Of a stretch of 64,000 bases of DNA, positions 8,010 through 17,809 are shown piece by piece; position 1 is the stretch's first letter, and every line of letters begins with the position of its first letter. Position numbers and translations under genes: made by a program. The DNA is from Sandaracinomonas limnophila. Lineage in GTDB: Bacteria > Bacteroidota > Bacteroidia > Cytophagales > Spirosomataceae. Where the stretch lies: assembly GCF_004005965.1 (NCBI RefSeq), contig NZ_SACY01000006.1, positions 1 through 64,000 of the forward strand. Reading direction: 5' to 3'. The notes under the pieces are model-generated. The model was given only the letters and a program-made list of their open reading frames with translations, made no database searches and was not told where the DNA came from.

Positions 8010-8374
8010 TTAGTGGTTTTTCGGGATATACCAGGGCTTGCAAACTTGATGTAAAGGTATTTTTCGGTTTCGACAATCTTCTACTACATTTTGTAGTATT
8101 TTTATATTTTTTATAAATATTTTATTGATTAGGGGGGGGGTAAAATAATTTCCCGAAGAAATTTTCTGAATTCCTTTTTGCCAGTGCAGCCTATTTTCAA
8201 AAGAATATTTTGTCTGTGTTTACGAACAGTTAACTCAGAAATAAATAATAAATCTGCAATTTCTTTGCAGGAATAGGCATTTTTGGCTAATCGTAGGATT
8301 TCAATTTCGCGACTAGTAAAGTCAAAATCTGAAAATTGAGAGGATTTCTTCAGTGGCTTTTTTTAGTGGTTTTT
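8010..8374. repeat. 12-bp direct repeat bracketing the LuxR remnant
   Basis: TTAGTGGTTTTT occurs at 8010-8021 and again at 8363-8374. The second copy contains the in-frame stop that cuts off the LuxR remnant. It may be the scar of a deletion or insertion, but the motif is short and AT-rich. The rest of 7979-8128 holds only AT-rich leader sequence. Confidence 0.35.
8129..8362 (-). pseudogene. LuxR/NarL-type HTH C-terminal remnant
   Basis: Reading leftward from 8362 to the stop at 8129-8131 gives about 77 residues including DFTSREIEILRLAKNAYSC and KEIADLLFISELTVRKHRQN, a textbook LuxR-family HTH (recognition helix SELTVRKHRQ). In frame just upstream is a TAA (8363-8365) and there is no ATG, so the receiver or sensor half is absent. 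The tail is LPPP, encoded by a run of nine C. The fragment lies directly upstream of the exported-peptide cassette on the same strand, so it could have been its regulator. Confidence 0.8.
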
Positions 8375-8427
8375 ACAAATATAGAATTAAAATCAGTTTT
8401 TTAACACCATCTAAATTATTTTTTGAA

Positions 8428-8435
8428 TAGCTTTG
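8428..8435 (+). promoter_or_regulatory. recQ -7 box
   Basis: TAGCTTTG matches TAnnTTTG and ends 8 bases before the ATG at 8444. Transcription would start only a few bases before, or at, the start codon. This favours the ATG over an in-frame TTG at 8423 that precedes the box. Confidence 0.6.
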
Positions 8436-8443
8436 AAATCCAA

Positions 8444-10372
8444 ATGAGCCAAGCGAAAAACATATTGAAGCAATACTGGGGGTATGATGATTTCAGACCT
8501 TTACAGGAAGATATTGTGGAAGCTGTTTTGAGCGGAAATGATACCTTAGCCCTTTTGCCAACGGGTGGAGGAAAATCCATTTGTTTTCAGGTGCCCGCAA
8601 TGGCAATAGAGGGTATTTGTATTGTGGTTTCCCCTTTAATTGCATTGATGCAAGACCAAGTAGATCAATTGAAACGAAGGGGTATTAAAGCTGAGGCAAT
8701 CTATAGTGGTATGCACCCGCGACAAATGGATTATCTGCTGGATAATTGCATTTACGGGGATATTAAATTCTTATACATTTCTCCCGAGCGACTCAAAACT
8801 GACCTGTTCATTGCCCGTGCCAAACAAATGAAAATAGCTCTTTTGGCAATCGATGAAGCACATTGTATTTCTCAATGGGGTTACGATTTCCGTCCCCCTT
8901 ATTTAGAAATTGTCCAATTTAGAGAGCTAATACCAGAGGTTCCTTGCATAGCACTTACGGCCTCCGCAAACAAAGAAGTTCAGAAAGATATTGTTTATAA
9001 ACTTGCCCTAAAAAATGCCAAGTTTTTCCAAAAAAGCTTTAGTCGGTCAAACCTCTCCTATTCTATTTTATGGGAAGAAAACAAGGAAGCAAGGCTATTG
9101 AAAATGTTGGATAAAATTCAGGGATCTGCAATTGTCTATGTTCGAAACCGAAAAAAAACACAAGAAATAGCTAATTTTTTGGTTCGAAATAAGATTTCTG
9201 CAGACTTTTATCATGCAGGAATTGATCCTAAGCAAAGATCTGAGCGACAAAAACATTGGATTCAAAACAATATCAGAGTAATTGTGGCAACCAATGCTTT
9301 TGGAATGGGTGTCGACAAGCCAGATGTACGTTTGGTAGTGCATTTAGATTTACCAGATTCTTTAGAAGCTTACTACCAGGAAGCTGGTAGAGCAGGACGT
9401 GATGAGAAAAAAGCTTTTGCCTGTTTATTGGTTGAAGAAAAGGATATTTTAGACCTTCAAGAACAATTTGAAAAGCAATTTCCAAGCAAAGATATTTTGC
9501 AGAAAACCTATCAGGCCATTGGAAATTATTTACAGGTGGCGCAAGGAGCTGGTGAGATGTCGGTCTATGAGTTCAATTGGCAAGAAATGTGCAAGCGTTT
9601 TCAATTGCCAAATACTGAAACCTATTATGCTTTAAAATGTATGGAGGGTGAAGGTTTAATTCTATTCAACGAAAACACCAACATCCCATCCAAAATAAAA
9701 TTCAACTTGTCGGCCACAGAAATGTATGATTTCCAAATCCGAAATGAAAAATACGAATTACTGCTAAAATCGCTTCTTCGCATTTTTGGAGGAGAAATTT
9801 ATACAGAATTTATCAGTATCGATGAGGCAAATTTGGCAAGTTTACTCAAAATTCCACTTCAAGAAATTGAAAGAAGTTTGGCTATGTTGGAAAAATTTGA
9901 GGTACTTACCTATGAGAAAAAAAGTATCCACCCTAAACTAACTTTCCTTTTACCTAGAGCTGCGGCAAATGATTTACCCATCAAATGGGAAGAATATAAT
10001 ACCCGAAAGAAAAGGCATTTACAAAAAATTGAGGCGGTGGAACATTATGTGCGACAAACCATTCGCTGCAGAACACAACAAATTGTGGCCTATTTTGGAG
10101 AAACGCTAAACAAATCTTGTGGTATTTGCGATGTTTGCATAACTCAAAAAAGAGAAAACACTGGGAAAGCTTTTCCAGAAGGTCAACCCGAAACGAAGGA
10201 ATTAATCATTAAATTTTTATCCCAAGGGCCCTTGACAATTCAAACCTTAGTAGATTGTTTGCGACCTCTTTCACCCAAAGAAGCAATTCGAAACATTGAA
10301 TATTATGCAGATTTGGGAGTAGTGGAGGTTAAGGATGGGGAGCTGTGGCTTCGAGAGCCTCAGGCTCCGTAA
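8444..10372 (+). CDS. recQ: ATP-dependent DNA helicase RecQ
   Basis: 3'-5' helicase in recombination and replication repair. About 642 residues from the ATG at 8444. Visible motifs are the Q/I region FRPLQEDIVEAVLSGNDTL, Walker A LPTGGGKSICFQ, DEAH box AIDEAHCISQWGYDFRP, motif VI YYQEAGRAGRDEKKA, a zinc knuckle with CGICDVC, and a winged-helix C-terminal part. No HRDC domain is seen: after the winged helix the protein ends in LREPQAP. These last codons (CGAGAGCCTCAG...) are the left arm of an inverted repeat shared with the recQ/lon gap. Convergent with lon. Confidence 0.97.
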   Translation: MSQAKNILKQYWGYDDFRPLQEDIVEAVLSGNDTLALLPTGGGKSICFQVPAMAIEGICIVVSPLIALMQDQVDQLKRRGIKAEAIYSGMHPRQMDYLLDNCIYGDIKFLYISPERLKTDLFIARAKQMKIALLAIDEAHCISQWGYDFRPPYLEIVQFRELIPEVPCIALTASANKEVQKDIVYKLALKNAKFFQKSFSRSNLSYSILWEENKEARLLKMLDKIQGSAIVYVRNRKKTQEIANFLVRNKISADFYHAGIDPKQRSERQKHWIQNNIRVIVATNAFGMGVDKPDVRLVVHLDLPDSLEAYYQEAGRAGRDEKKAFACLLVEEKDILDLQEQFEKQFPSKDILQKTYQAIGNYLQVAQGAGEMSVYEFNWQEMCKRFQLPNTETYYALKCMEGEGLILFNENTNIPSKIKFNLSATEMYDFQIRNEKYELLLKSLLRIFGGEIYTEFISIDEANLASLLKIPLQEIERSLAMLEKFEVLTYEKKSIHPKLTFLLPRAAANDLPIKWEEYNTRKKRHLQKIEAVEHYVRQTIRCRTQQIVAYFGETLNKSCGICDVCITQKRENTGKAFPEGQPETKELIIKFLSQGPLTIQTLVDCLRPLSPKEAIRNIEYYADLGVVEVKDGELWLREPQAP

Positions 10373-10425
10373 ATTCAATGTGACTGAGGCTCTCGATGGT
10401 GGCTGAGGCTCTCAAAGCCCCTACT
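10346..10425. repeat. inverted repeat at the recQ/lon convergent junction
   Basis: CGAGAGCCTCAG (10352-10363, inside the recQ end) is perfectly complementary to CTGAGGCTCTCG (10384-10395). A further copy, GGCTGAGGCTCTC, follows at 10401-10413. It probably folds in both transcripts and may act as a bidirectional terminator. The same GGCTTCGAGAGCCTCAGCC sequence occurs after tadA at about 37280-37302. Confidence 0.75.
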
Positions 10426-12886
10426 CCTTAATTTCAAGTTTAATCGGATTCTTCACCTTATCCTTCATCAAAGCAATTTTCAAAACCTCTTCAGCTGCGT
10501 CGACATAATGGAAACTGATGTCTGAAATATAGCTTTTTTCAATCTCCTCGACATCTTTTCTGTTTTTGCTACACATCACAATTTCCTTGATTCCAGCACG
10601 TTTAGCTGCTAAAATCTTTTCTTTGATACCTCCAACTGGCAATACCTTTCCACGCAATGTAATTTCACCTGTCATTGCCAATTTAGACTTCACTTTTCTT
10701 TGGGTCAAGGCAGAAGCAATGGCAGTCAGCATCGTAATACCTGCCGATGGACCATCTTTGGGCACGGCACCCGCTGGCACGTGTATATGTAAATTATATT
10801 GATCAAAAATTCGATAGTCAATTCCGTAATCATCTGCATGGGCTTTTAAATAGGTCAAAGCAGCCATCGCAGACTCTTTCATCACATCCCCTAATTGCCC
10901 GGAAAGCGTTAAATTCCCCTTCCCTTTACTCAATAAACTTTCTATGAAAAGAATATCGCCCCCCACTGGTGTCCAAGCTAAACCCGTTACTACTCCAGCA
11001 AATTCATTGCTTTCGTAAGCATCTTTTTCAATAAAGGCTTGTCCCAATAATTTCTCAATATCTGCAGCTTGTACTTTTGTTGGATACTCTTCATTCATAG
11101 CAATAGATTTGGTGATTTTTCGTACCAATCGACCAATTTCTTGCTCCAATTTACGTACACCCGACTCGCGAGTATACCCTTCTATCAACTTTTGCAAAGC
11201 AGCATCTGAAATAGTAAAACTATCTTTTCCCAATCCATGCTCTTCTTTTTGCTTAGGCAACAAATGCTTTTTCGAAATTTGGATTTTCTCCTCCACAGTG
11301 TAACCAGAAACCTCAATGATTTCCATACGGTCGCGAAGGGCTGGGTGGATGGTATCCAAACTATTTGCAGTGGCAATGAACATAACTTTCGACAAATCAT
11401 ATTCAACCTCCAAATAATTATCCACAAAGCTGTTGTTTTGTTCCGGATCCAAAACTTCTAACAATGCCGATGACGGATCTCCACGATGGTCTGCACCCAC
11501 TTTATCTATTTCATCTAAGATAAATACAGGGTTCGATGAACCTGCTTTTTTAATATTTGAAATCACCTTGCCAGGCATGGCTCCAATGTAGGTTTTACGG
11601 TGTCCACGGATCTCTGCCTCATCCCTCACACCACCTAAGGCCATACGAACATATTTTCTACCTAATGCTTTAGCAATGGATTTTCCTAAAGAAGTTTTTC
11701 CTACGCCAGGAGGGCCGTATAAGCATAAAATAGGAGCTTTCATGTCCCCTTTCATCTTCAAAACCGCCAAATATTCAATGATTCTTTCTTTCACTTTGGC
11801 CAAACCTGCGTGGTCTGCATCCAAAATTCTTTTGGCTTTCGCTAGGTCAAAATTATCTTTGGTATATTCACCCCATGGCAAATCCACCAATAATTCAGCA
11901 TAATTCATTAACATCGGATATTCTGCCGACATTGAATTAGTACGCTGCAATTTTGAAACCTCTTTGTTGAAGAAATCATTAACCTCTTTCGACCACTTTT
12001 TCTTCGCACCTTTAGCTCGCAAACCGTCCAATTCTTGCTCAGGACTCTCCACACCCAACTCCTCTTGCAAAACTTTTATTTGTTGACGAATGTAATAATC
12101 GCGTTGTTGCTGGTCGATATCGGAACTTGCTTTAGATTGAATTTCACGCTTCAATTCCAAATGTTGAATTTCCTTCATCATGAATTCCAACAATTTAGTT
12201 GCCTGTTCGATACCATCTAAGGTTTCTAACAAACCTTGCTTTTCCTTCAATTCTGCATTGATATTGGAGGACAAGAAGTGAACTAAAAATGCTGGAGATT
12301 CAATGTTATCCAAAGCTATTTGGGCTTCACGAGGAATTTCTGGATTCAAATTCAAAATTTTCATCGCAGATTCCTTCAATGAGGAAACCAATGCCTTATT
12401 TTCTTTATTTAATTTTTTCGGAAAATTATCCTCCAAATAAGATACAGAAGCCAATAAATTGGGCTCCAATTTGATAAACTCTTTTACCTCAAAACGTTTT
12501 CTACCTTGTACAATAATGGTAGTATTTCCACCGGGCAAAACAAACATTTTAACAATGTGTGCAACGGTACCGATTTTGTATAAATCATCTGGCTGTGGTT
12601 CTTCTTTCGAATTATTTGCCTGTGCTAAAACACCAATGATACGATCTCCCTTATAGGCTTTTTTTACCAAACGAACTGATTTTTGTCGAGATACTGTAAT
12701 TGGAATTACCATACCTGGAAACAAAACCATGTTACGAATAGGAAGAATTGGCAATTCCTCTGACAAAACTCCCATTTTGTCATTGTTCTCAATTCCATCC
12801 GATCCAATCGGAATTAACTCAATATTTTCAAAGTCGGGAAGTTCCGACATTCTCAAATGCTTAAAAAGCTCATTTGAATTGCTCAT
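10421..12886 (-). CDS. lon: ATP-dependent protease La (Lon)
   Basis: Cytosolic AAA+ serine protease that degrades damaged and regulatory proteins. About 821 residues: N-terminal LAN domain ([19 protein letters not shown] near residue 50), coiled middle, Walker [14 protein letters not shown] near 393, Walker B VFILDEID, and the protease domain with catalytic Ser in [10 protein letters not shown] and Lys in [19 protein letters not shown] chose the ATG at 12886; a GTG two codons earlier is possible. A -7 box TAATTTTG (12912-12919) with TTTG 23 bp further upstream forms a likely promoter. Confidence 0.98.
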   Translation of the reverse strand: MSNSNELFKHLRMSELPDFENIELIPIGSDGIENNDKMGVLSEELPILPIRNMVLFPGMVIPITVSRQKSVRLVKKAYKGDRIIGVLAQANNSKEEPQPDDLYKIGTVAHIVKMFVLPGGNTTIIVQGRKRFEVKEFIKLEPNLLASVSYLEDNFPKKLNKENKALVSSLKESAMKILNLNPEIPREAQIALDNIESPAFLVHFLSSNINAELKEKQGLLETLDGIEQATKLLEFMMKEIQHLELKREIQSKASSDIDQQQRDYYIRQQIKVLQEELGVESPEQELDGLRAKGAKKKWSKEVNDFFNKEVSKLQRTNSMSAEYPMLMNYAELLVDLPWGEYTKDNFDLAKAKRILDADHAGLAKVKERIIEYLAVLKMKGDMKAPILCLYGPPGVGKTSLGKSIAKALGRKYVRMALGGVRDEAEIRGHRKTYIGAMPGKVISNIKKAGSSNPVFILDEIDKVGADHRGDPSSALLEVLDPEQNNSFVDNYLEVEYDLSKVMFIATANSLDTIHPALRDRMEIIEVSGYTVEEKIQISKKHLLPKQKEEHGLGKDSFTISDAALQKLIEGYTRESGVRKLEQEIGRLVRKITKSIAMNEEYPTKVQAADIEKLLGQAFIEKDAYESNEFAGVVTGLAWTPVGGDILFIESLLSKGKGNLTLSGQLGDVMKESAMAALTYLKAHADDYGIDYRIFDQYNLHIHVPAGAVPKDGPSAGITMLTAIASALTQRKVKSKLAMTGEITLRGKVLPVGGIKEKILAAKRAGIKEIVMCSKNRKDVEEIEKSYISDISFHYVDAAEEVLKIALMKDKVKNPIKLEIKE

Positions 12887-12977
12887 ACACACAAATTTTA
12901 TAAATCTCCCCCAAAATTATTCTTGAAGCCACAATATAATGGCAAATTTCGTGCCATAAGACAAGTTGTCAGTCTTT

Positions 12978-13445
12978 TTACCAAGAAATTTGTTGAATCG
13001 TTTTTCCCTTTTGGAACAAAAAAGACTTTTTCTGCTCACCTTTTGCCACCTGTATCAAATTTGTTTGGTCATCAAAAGATTCTACTAATAAGGAATTTTC
13101 CAGGAAAACTCCTGACAAATCTTGAGTCGTTGGCACCTCCAAATACACCCAAATCGCATCATTTTGTGGCTCAAATCCCAAAAATCGATAAGGGGTTTGA
13201 AGTGACTTATTAACCGAAAATCCAAAATGTTTTCTCACATAACTTTCCAAAACCTTCTCTACCTCTTTGTCCGCCGATACCTTAAAGTTCCTTTTACTAT
13301 ATACTGACAAGGCAGTTTCCAAATCATCTTGAAACAACTTAATGGCTATTTCCCACGACTTTTCCTTTCCATTGTACGTCATTTCCGTAACAGAGGTATG
13401 GAAGGGGTGGAGGAAGAAATAGTAAAATAGGACGAGTAATTTCAA
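12978..13445 (-). CDS. DUF6702 family exported protein
   Basis: 155 residues. The opening LVLFYYFFLHPFHTSVTEM carries the HPFHxSVTE signature of DUF6702, small exported Bacteroidota proteins of unknown function. A hydrophobic leader (about 2-13) precedes it. The only start that keeps the leader is TTG at 13445, at the edge of a repeated AATTCATAATTCAT block, so the original start may have been altered by the repeat. It follows rseP on the same strand, separated by palindromic repeats. Confidence 0.7.
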   Translation of the reverse strand: MKLLVLFYYFFLHPFHTSVTEMTYNGKEKSWEIAIKLFQDDLETALSVYSKRNFKVSADKEVEKVLESYVRKHFGFSVNKSLQTPYRFLGFEPQNDAIWVYLEVPTTQDLSGVFLENSLLVESFDDQTNLIQVAKGEQKKSFLFQKGKTIQQISW

Positions 13446-13530
13446 ATTATGAATTATGAATTATGTTCTACCTCCCCCCGTCCCCCTCCTTCAAAAGGAG
13501 GGGGTGGCGCAAAGCGCCAGGGGCGGTAAA
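13441..13530. repeat. AATTCAT repeat plus GC-rich palindromes
   Basis: A short AATTATGAATTATG block (13446-13461) is followed by CCCCCTCCTTCAAAAGGAGGGGG (stem of about 10 bp) and TGGCGCAAAGCGCCA. The first palindrome recurs at about 37320-37352 after tadA, so it is a dispersed REP-like element. Confidence 0.7.
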
Positions 13531-13533
13531 AAA

Positions 13534-14901
13534 CTAAAATATTGCTTTAAAAATATCATTCCCAAAGGTATAAGCCATTAATGCCAACAAAATCATCATA
13601 CCGATTTGCTGTGCACGTTCCAACACTTTTTCAGAGGCTGGCTTACCCGTAATCATTTCATAAATTAAGAATATTGCATGACCTCCGTCTAAGGCAGGAA
13701 TTGGCAAAATATTCATGAAAGCCAAGGCCATTGACAATAGTCCCGTTAACATCCAAAAACGTGTCCAATCCCAAGTACCGCCAAACATTTGAGCAATTCC
13801 AATGGGACCACTCAATGCCTTTGAAGCTGAAACATCTCCTGTAGCAATTTTCTTAAAGCCACGGATATTGTCGGTAATTACTGAAAATGCACGACCTGTT
13901 CCTATACCAACTGATTCACCAAATGAATAATCTTTGTGATCAATTTTAATTAATAATTCTGGAAAAATACCTATTTTACCTTCTTTATTAACGGTCATTT
14001 GCAAGGTATCTACCTTTCCATTTCTACTTATGGCCATTTTAATTGGGTTACCCGACTCCTTTTTCAAGGCATCACGTAATTCGTGGTAAAAATGGATGGG
14101 TTGTTGGTTCACGCCCGTTACAAAATCACCCACGCGTAATCCGGCAGGATAAGCGGGAAGCAATTCTGCCTGTGGATCGCCAGGTTCAGGAGCGACAACC
14201 TCTGCAATTTTAAAAGCAGAAATTGGCTCAATAAAGGCCGCCTTTTTATCACTCAATTTTTCTATGATATTACTCGGAATTTTCACTTCAAGCTCTTTGC
14301 CATTTCTTAAAACGGTATAACTTGAATTTTCTCCTAAAAGAACATCTGGTGAACGTAAATCAGCAAATGAGGTATAATCCTTTCCATTAACTTTTAAGAT
14401 TTTATCTCCGGTTTTTAGTCCAACTTGTTGGCCGATTTCCAAGGCTACAATTCCATTTTTATTCAACTCATTCTTTGAAATAAAATTCTCTCCATTTGAA
14501 TAAGTTAAGGCTATAAAAATAACAACCCCCGTAATGATATTTACAATTACACCACCCAACATGACAATCAAACGCTGCCAAGCTGGTTTGGCTCTAAATT
14601 CCCAAGGCTCTGGTGTTTTAGCCAATTTGTCAGCATCTTGAGTCTCATCAATCATACCCGCAATAGACACATATCCACCCAATGGAAACCAACCCAGTCC
14701 ATATTCGGTATCACCTACTTTTTTCTTGAACAAAGCAAAGTTCAAAAGTGAGGGAATTGGGAATAAAAAGTCGAAAAACAAGTAGAACTTTTCTACTCGC
14801 ATTTTAAACCATTTGGCCGTGATAAAGTGTCCAAATTCGTGCAATGAAACAAGGATTGATAAACCCAAAATCAATTGCAAAGTCATTATTAGTGCATCCA
14901 T
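13534..14901 (-). CDS. rseP: RIP metalloprotease RseP (site-2 protease family)
   Basis: Intramembrane zinc protease that cleaves membrane-bound anti-sigma factors. About 455 residues from the ATG at 14901. Zinc motif HEFGH in SLHEFGHFITAKWF near residue 22, a PDZ domain in the middle (KTGDKILKVNGKDYTSF), a second PDZ-like segment (GLRVGDFVTGVNQQPIHFY), and the C-terminal LDG motif NILPIPALDGGHAIFLIYE. Alternative TTG start three codons upstream lies at the edge of a simple repeat. Downstream of dxr on the same strand, a common Bacteroidota pairing. Confidence 0.97.
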   Translation of the reverse strand: MDALIMTLQLILGLSILVSLHEFGHFITAKWFKMRVEKFYLFFDFLFPIPSLLNFALFKKKVGDTEYGLGWFPLGGYVSIAGMIDETQDADKLAKTPEPWEFRAKPAWQRLIVMLGGVIVNIITGVVIFIALTYSNGENFISKNELNKNGIVALEIGQQVGLKTGDKILKVNGKDYTSFADLRSPDVLLGENSSYTVLRNGKELEVKIPSNIIEKLSDKKAAFIEPISAFKIAEVVAPEPGDPQAELLPAYPAGLRVGDFVTGVNQQPIHFYHELRDALKKESGNPIKMAISRNGKVDTLQMTVNKEGKIGIFPELLIKIDHKDYSFGESVGIGTGRAFSVITDNIRGFKKIATGDVSASKALSGPIGIAQMFGGTWDWTRFWMLTGLLSMALAFMNILPIPALDGGHAIFLIYEMITGKPASEKVLERAQQIGMMILLALMAYTFGNDIFKAIF

Positions 14902-14907
14902 TTTTTT

Positions 14908-15048
14908 CAAATTATGAATTATGAATTATGAATTATGAATTGGAGATTCAAAAATCATTAGCCAAAATTCAAACAAACATTTTAAAATTTAAATAATAGT
15001 ATTTCCTATAATTCATAAATCATAATTCATAATTCATAATTCATAATT
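14908..15048. repeat. AATTCATAATTCAT element with inverted arms between dxr and rseP
   Basis: Left arm 14908-14941 (ATTATGAATTATGAATT...) and right arm 15006-15048 (AATTCATAATTCATAATTCA...) are inverted around a core of about 65 bp of AT-rich sequence. The right arm supplies the final Leu codon and stop of dxr (AAA TTA TGA). It resembles a miniature element; no gene inside. Confidence 0.7.
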
Positions 15049-16195
15049 TACAAATCTTCTCCCTCACCTCCCTATCACTTTCCACATATTCCTCTAAACT
15101 CGGATTTTCAATAAAAGTTCCATGTTGCATGCAAAATTCATTGATTTCTGCAATTTGAAGAAAGGATATTTTTTCTTTTAAAAAGGCATCTACGGCCATT
15201 TCGTTGGCTGCATTTAGCATGCAAGCCATATTACCCCCTTTTTTCAAAGCCTCATAAGCTAAACCTAAATTTCTAAAGGTGTTTGCATCTGCTTGTTCAA
15301 AGGTTAAATTGGGGTAATTTACAAAGGTAAAGCGCGGAAAATCTGAATCAATACGATTCGGATAGGCCAAGGCATATTGAATGGGTAATTTCATATCTGG
15401 TAAACCCATTTGAGCCTTCATGGATCCATCTCTAAATTGAACCAAAGAATGTACAATAGATTGCGGATGAACAATTACCTCCACCTGATCTGCCTCTAAT
15501 CCAAACAACCATTTTGCCTCTATCACCTCCAAACCTTTGTTCATCAAACTGGCAGAATCAATGGTAATTTTAGCGCCCATCGACCAATTGGGATGTTTTA
15601 AGGCCTGTGCTTTAGTTACTTTTTGTAATTGATCCAAAGTGTATCCTCTAAATGGTCCCCCTGAGGCAGTTAAAATTATTTTTTCAATTTCCTCATAACT
15701 CTCTCCCACTAAACATTGAAAAATAGCCGAATGCTCTGAATCAACTGGCAAAATTTTCACCTGGTGTTTTTCTGCCAATGGCATGATCAATGCCCCTGCA
15801 ACTACCAATGTTTCTTTATTTGCCAAGGCAATGTCCTTACCAGCTTCTATGGCCTTTACAGTTGGCAAAAGTCCGGCATAACCAACTAAAGCGGTTAAAA
15901 CAATATCAATTTCAGGGTATTGCACAACCTCTTCCAAGGCTTTTGCTCCTGCTAAAACTTCAATTTTTTGGTTAGATAAAGCTTCTTTTACTTCATTAAA
16001 GGCAGATTCTTTTCCAATAACTACTGCCTTTGGTTTGAACTTCAAAGCCTGTTCAATTAACAAATCGACATTGTTTTGTGCAGTTAGAACCTGGACTTCA
16101 AACAAATGTGAATTTGTTTCTATAACCTCCAAAGCCTGTGTTCCAATAGATCCTGTAGATCCTAAAATGGCAATTTGCTTTCTTCCCTCTACCAT
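15041..16195 (-). CDS. dxr: 1-deoxy-D-xylulose 5-phosphate reductoisomerase
   Basis: Second step of the MEP isoprenoid pathway: DXP to MEP using NADPH. 384 residues. NADPH-binding GSTGSIGTQALEVIE at about residue 12, ANKETLVVAG, catalytic-site VDSEHSAIFQCL, and substrate loop SASLMNKGLEVIEAKWLF. Overlaps the upstream rhomboid gene by 7 bp, so translation is likely coupled. It shares an operon with a polyprenyl synthetase that consumes the pathway's products. The last codon and stop lie in a simple repeat. Confidence 0.98.
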   Translation of the reverse strand: MVEGRKQIAILGSTGSIGTQALEVIETNSHLFEVQVLTAQNNVDLLIEQALKFKPKAVVIGKESAFNEVKEALSNQKIEVLAGAKALEEVVQYPEIDIVLTALVGYAGLLPTVKAIEAGKDIALANKETLVVAGALIMPLAEKHQVKILPVDSEHSAIFQCLVGESYEEIEKIILTASGGPFRGYTLDQLQKVTKAQALKHPNWSMGAKITIDSASLMNKGLEVIEAKWLFGLEADQVEVIVHPQSIVHSLVQFRDGSMKAQMGLPDMKLPIQYALAYPNRIDSDFPRFTFVNYPNLTFEQADANTFRNLGLAYEALKKGGNMACMLNAANEMAVDAFLKEKISFLQIAEINEFCMQHGTFIENPSLEEYVESDREVREKICKL

Positions 16196-16812
16196 AATGC
16201 CGCTTTAATTTGTTGGAAAAAAGTAAGCCAAACTTGTGGATACAATATAGTTATGAACAACCAACCAAATAATCCACCGTATAGGTGAGCCGAATGATTT
16301 ACATTACCACCTCCTCTTTTGTCCATCGCAATGGAATACCAAGTGAACAATCCTGCATAAATAACTCCGGGAATTCCCACAAAACCAAACAAGTAAATTT
16401 TCTCTACTGGGAAGAACAAAATTCCAGCAAAAATTACTGCAGAAACAGCCCCTGAAGCACCTAAGGAGTTAAAGTAAGGATTATTTTTTTGCTTAAAAAA
16501 TGTTGGCAAATCTGAAATTACAATAGCTAAAAGGTAAAAAATAATAAGTAATATGTTACCTAAGCCTGGAAATAAAATACCAAATATTTGTTCGATTTGT
16601 ACCCCAAAAAAGAAAAAAGAAAATACATTGAAAAACAAATGTGTAAAATCGGCATGAATGAATCCGGAAGTCAAAAATCGCCAATATTGTTTTTTGTGAA
16701 CAATTCTGTAAGGGTTCAAGGTAAGCAATTCCAGCAAATTAGGCTTTTGCCAAGCAAGCAAAGAAATGCCCGTGGTAATAACAATAAGAATAAAACTAAC
16801 AGAATTCAACAT
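16189..16812 (-). CDS. rhomboid family intramembrane serine protease
   Basis: 207 residues with six predicted membrane helices. Catalytic serine motif GASGAVSA (in NSLGASGAVSAVIFAG) and catalytic histidine in NHSAHLYGGLFGW are present, along with the early motif WRFLTSGFIHADFTHLFFN. An active protease is therefore expected; the substrate is unknown. It lies between the polyprenyl synthetase (16 bp gap) and dxr (7-bp overlap). Confidence 0.93.
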   Translation of the reverse strand: MLNSVSFILIVITTGISLLAWQKPNLLELLTLNPYRIVHKKQYWRFLTSGFIHADFTHLFFNVFSFFFFGVQIEQIFGILFPGLGNILLIIFYLLAIVISDLPTFFKQKNNPYFNSLGASGAVSAVIFAGILFFPVEKIYLFGFVGIPGVIYAGLFTWYSIAMDKRGGGNVNHSAHLYGGLFGWLFITILYPQVWLTFFQQIKAALW

Positions 16813-16828
16813 AAACTACAAAGCTACA

Positions 16829-17806
16829 CTAAACTTCGCGAACCATCAAAGATGATAAAAATTCATTCAAAAGTTTTTTGCCCTCTGGAGCAATATTTAA
16901 AGAATTTATTTTGGCCAATGCATTGTCAAAATAAGCTTTGGCTTCATTTTCAGCCTTTTCTTTGATGTTTAAGACATTGTAAATAGCTGTAACTGCCTCC
17001 ACTTTTTTATCAGTTTCTTGATTATTTTCTGACAACCAATAATCCAATTGATCTGCTAAATCTCCTTCTGCAGCTTGAATCGCTGAAATCAATAAATACG
17101 TTTTTTTATTGGCTAAAATATCTCCACCCGGCTGTTTGCCAAATTTAGATGGATCGCCATACACATCCAAAATATCATCTTTCAACTGAAATCCTAAGCC
17201 AACTAATTCCCCAATTTGGTATAATTCTGATGCAATTTCTTGTGATTGTCCGGCCAACAATGCCCCCATTTCCATTGAAAATCCCACTAACACAGAAGTT
17301 TTTAAGCGAATCATTTCAATGTATTCGTTCAAAGAAACATCATCTCTACTCTCAAAATTCATATCGAATTGTTGCCCCTCACAAACCTCTGCAGCTGTCT
17401 TATTGAAACGCTTCAAAAGGTATTGAAATTCAGAAATGCTTAAATCTTGAACTTTATTTAGGTAATCATAGGCTTTCACCAACATCACATCACCTGATAA
17501 GATTGCTACATTGTCGTTCCATTTTTCATGCACAGTTTGTTTACCACGACGCAGCGGTGCCTTGTCCATGATATCATCATGCATTAGGGTAAAATTATGG
17601 AAAACCTCTATAGACAAACTTGGCTGAACGGCTTTTTGCCAATCCGATTTAAAAAGGGAATAAGCTAAAAGCGTAAAAACAGGACGCATACGTTTCCCTC
17701 CCAGAGCCATCAAATAACGAATCGGTTCATACAACTCGTTGGGTTGGCTATTTAATTCCAACAATTCAACTTCCTTATCTAAAGCTGCTAAAAATTCCTT
17801 TTGCAT
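16829..17806 (-). CDS. trans polyprenyl diphosphate synthase
   Basis: Elongates allylic diphosphates with IPP (FPP/GGPP or longer, for quinone tails or undecaprenyl precursors). 325 residues. GGKRMRP near residue 52, first aspartate-rich motif DDIMD in LMHDDIMDKAPLRRGK, and second motif QLKDDILDVYGD. Chain length cannot be fixed by eye. Starts 3 bp after nuoD. Its quinone-related product and nuoD's use of quinone give a possible functional link. Confidence 0.95.
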   Translation of the reverse strand: MQKEFLAALDKEVELLELNSQPNELYEPIRYLMALGGKRMRPVFTLLAYSLFKSDWQKAVQPSLSIEVFHNFTLMHDDIMDKAPLRRGKQTVHEKWNDNVAILSGDVMLVKAYDYLNKVQDLSISEFQYLLKRFNKTAAEVCEGQQFDMNFESRDDVSLNEYIEMIRLKTSVLVGFSMEMGALLAGQSQEIASELYQIGELVGLGFQLKDDILDVYGDPSKFGKQPGGDILANKKTYLLISAIQAAEGDLADQLDYWLSENNQETDKKVEAVTAIYNVLNIKEKAENEAKAYFDNALAKINSLNIAPEGKKLLNEFLSSLMVREV

Positions 17807-17809
17807 ATA

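Noticed and set aside
8423-8443. Upstream TTG start for recQ
   Set aside because: It precedes the TAGCTTTG promoter box, so the transcript would not include it; the ATG at 8444 begins the conserved region.
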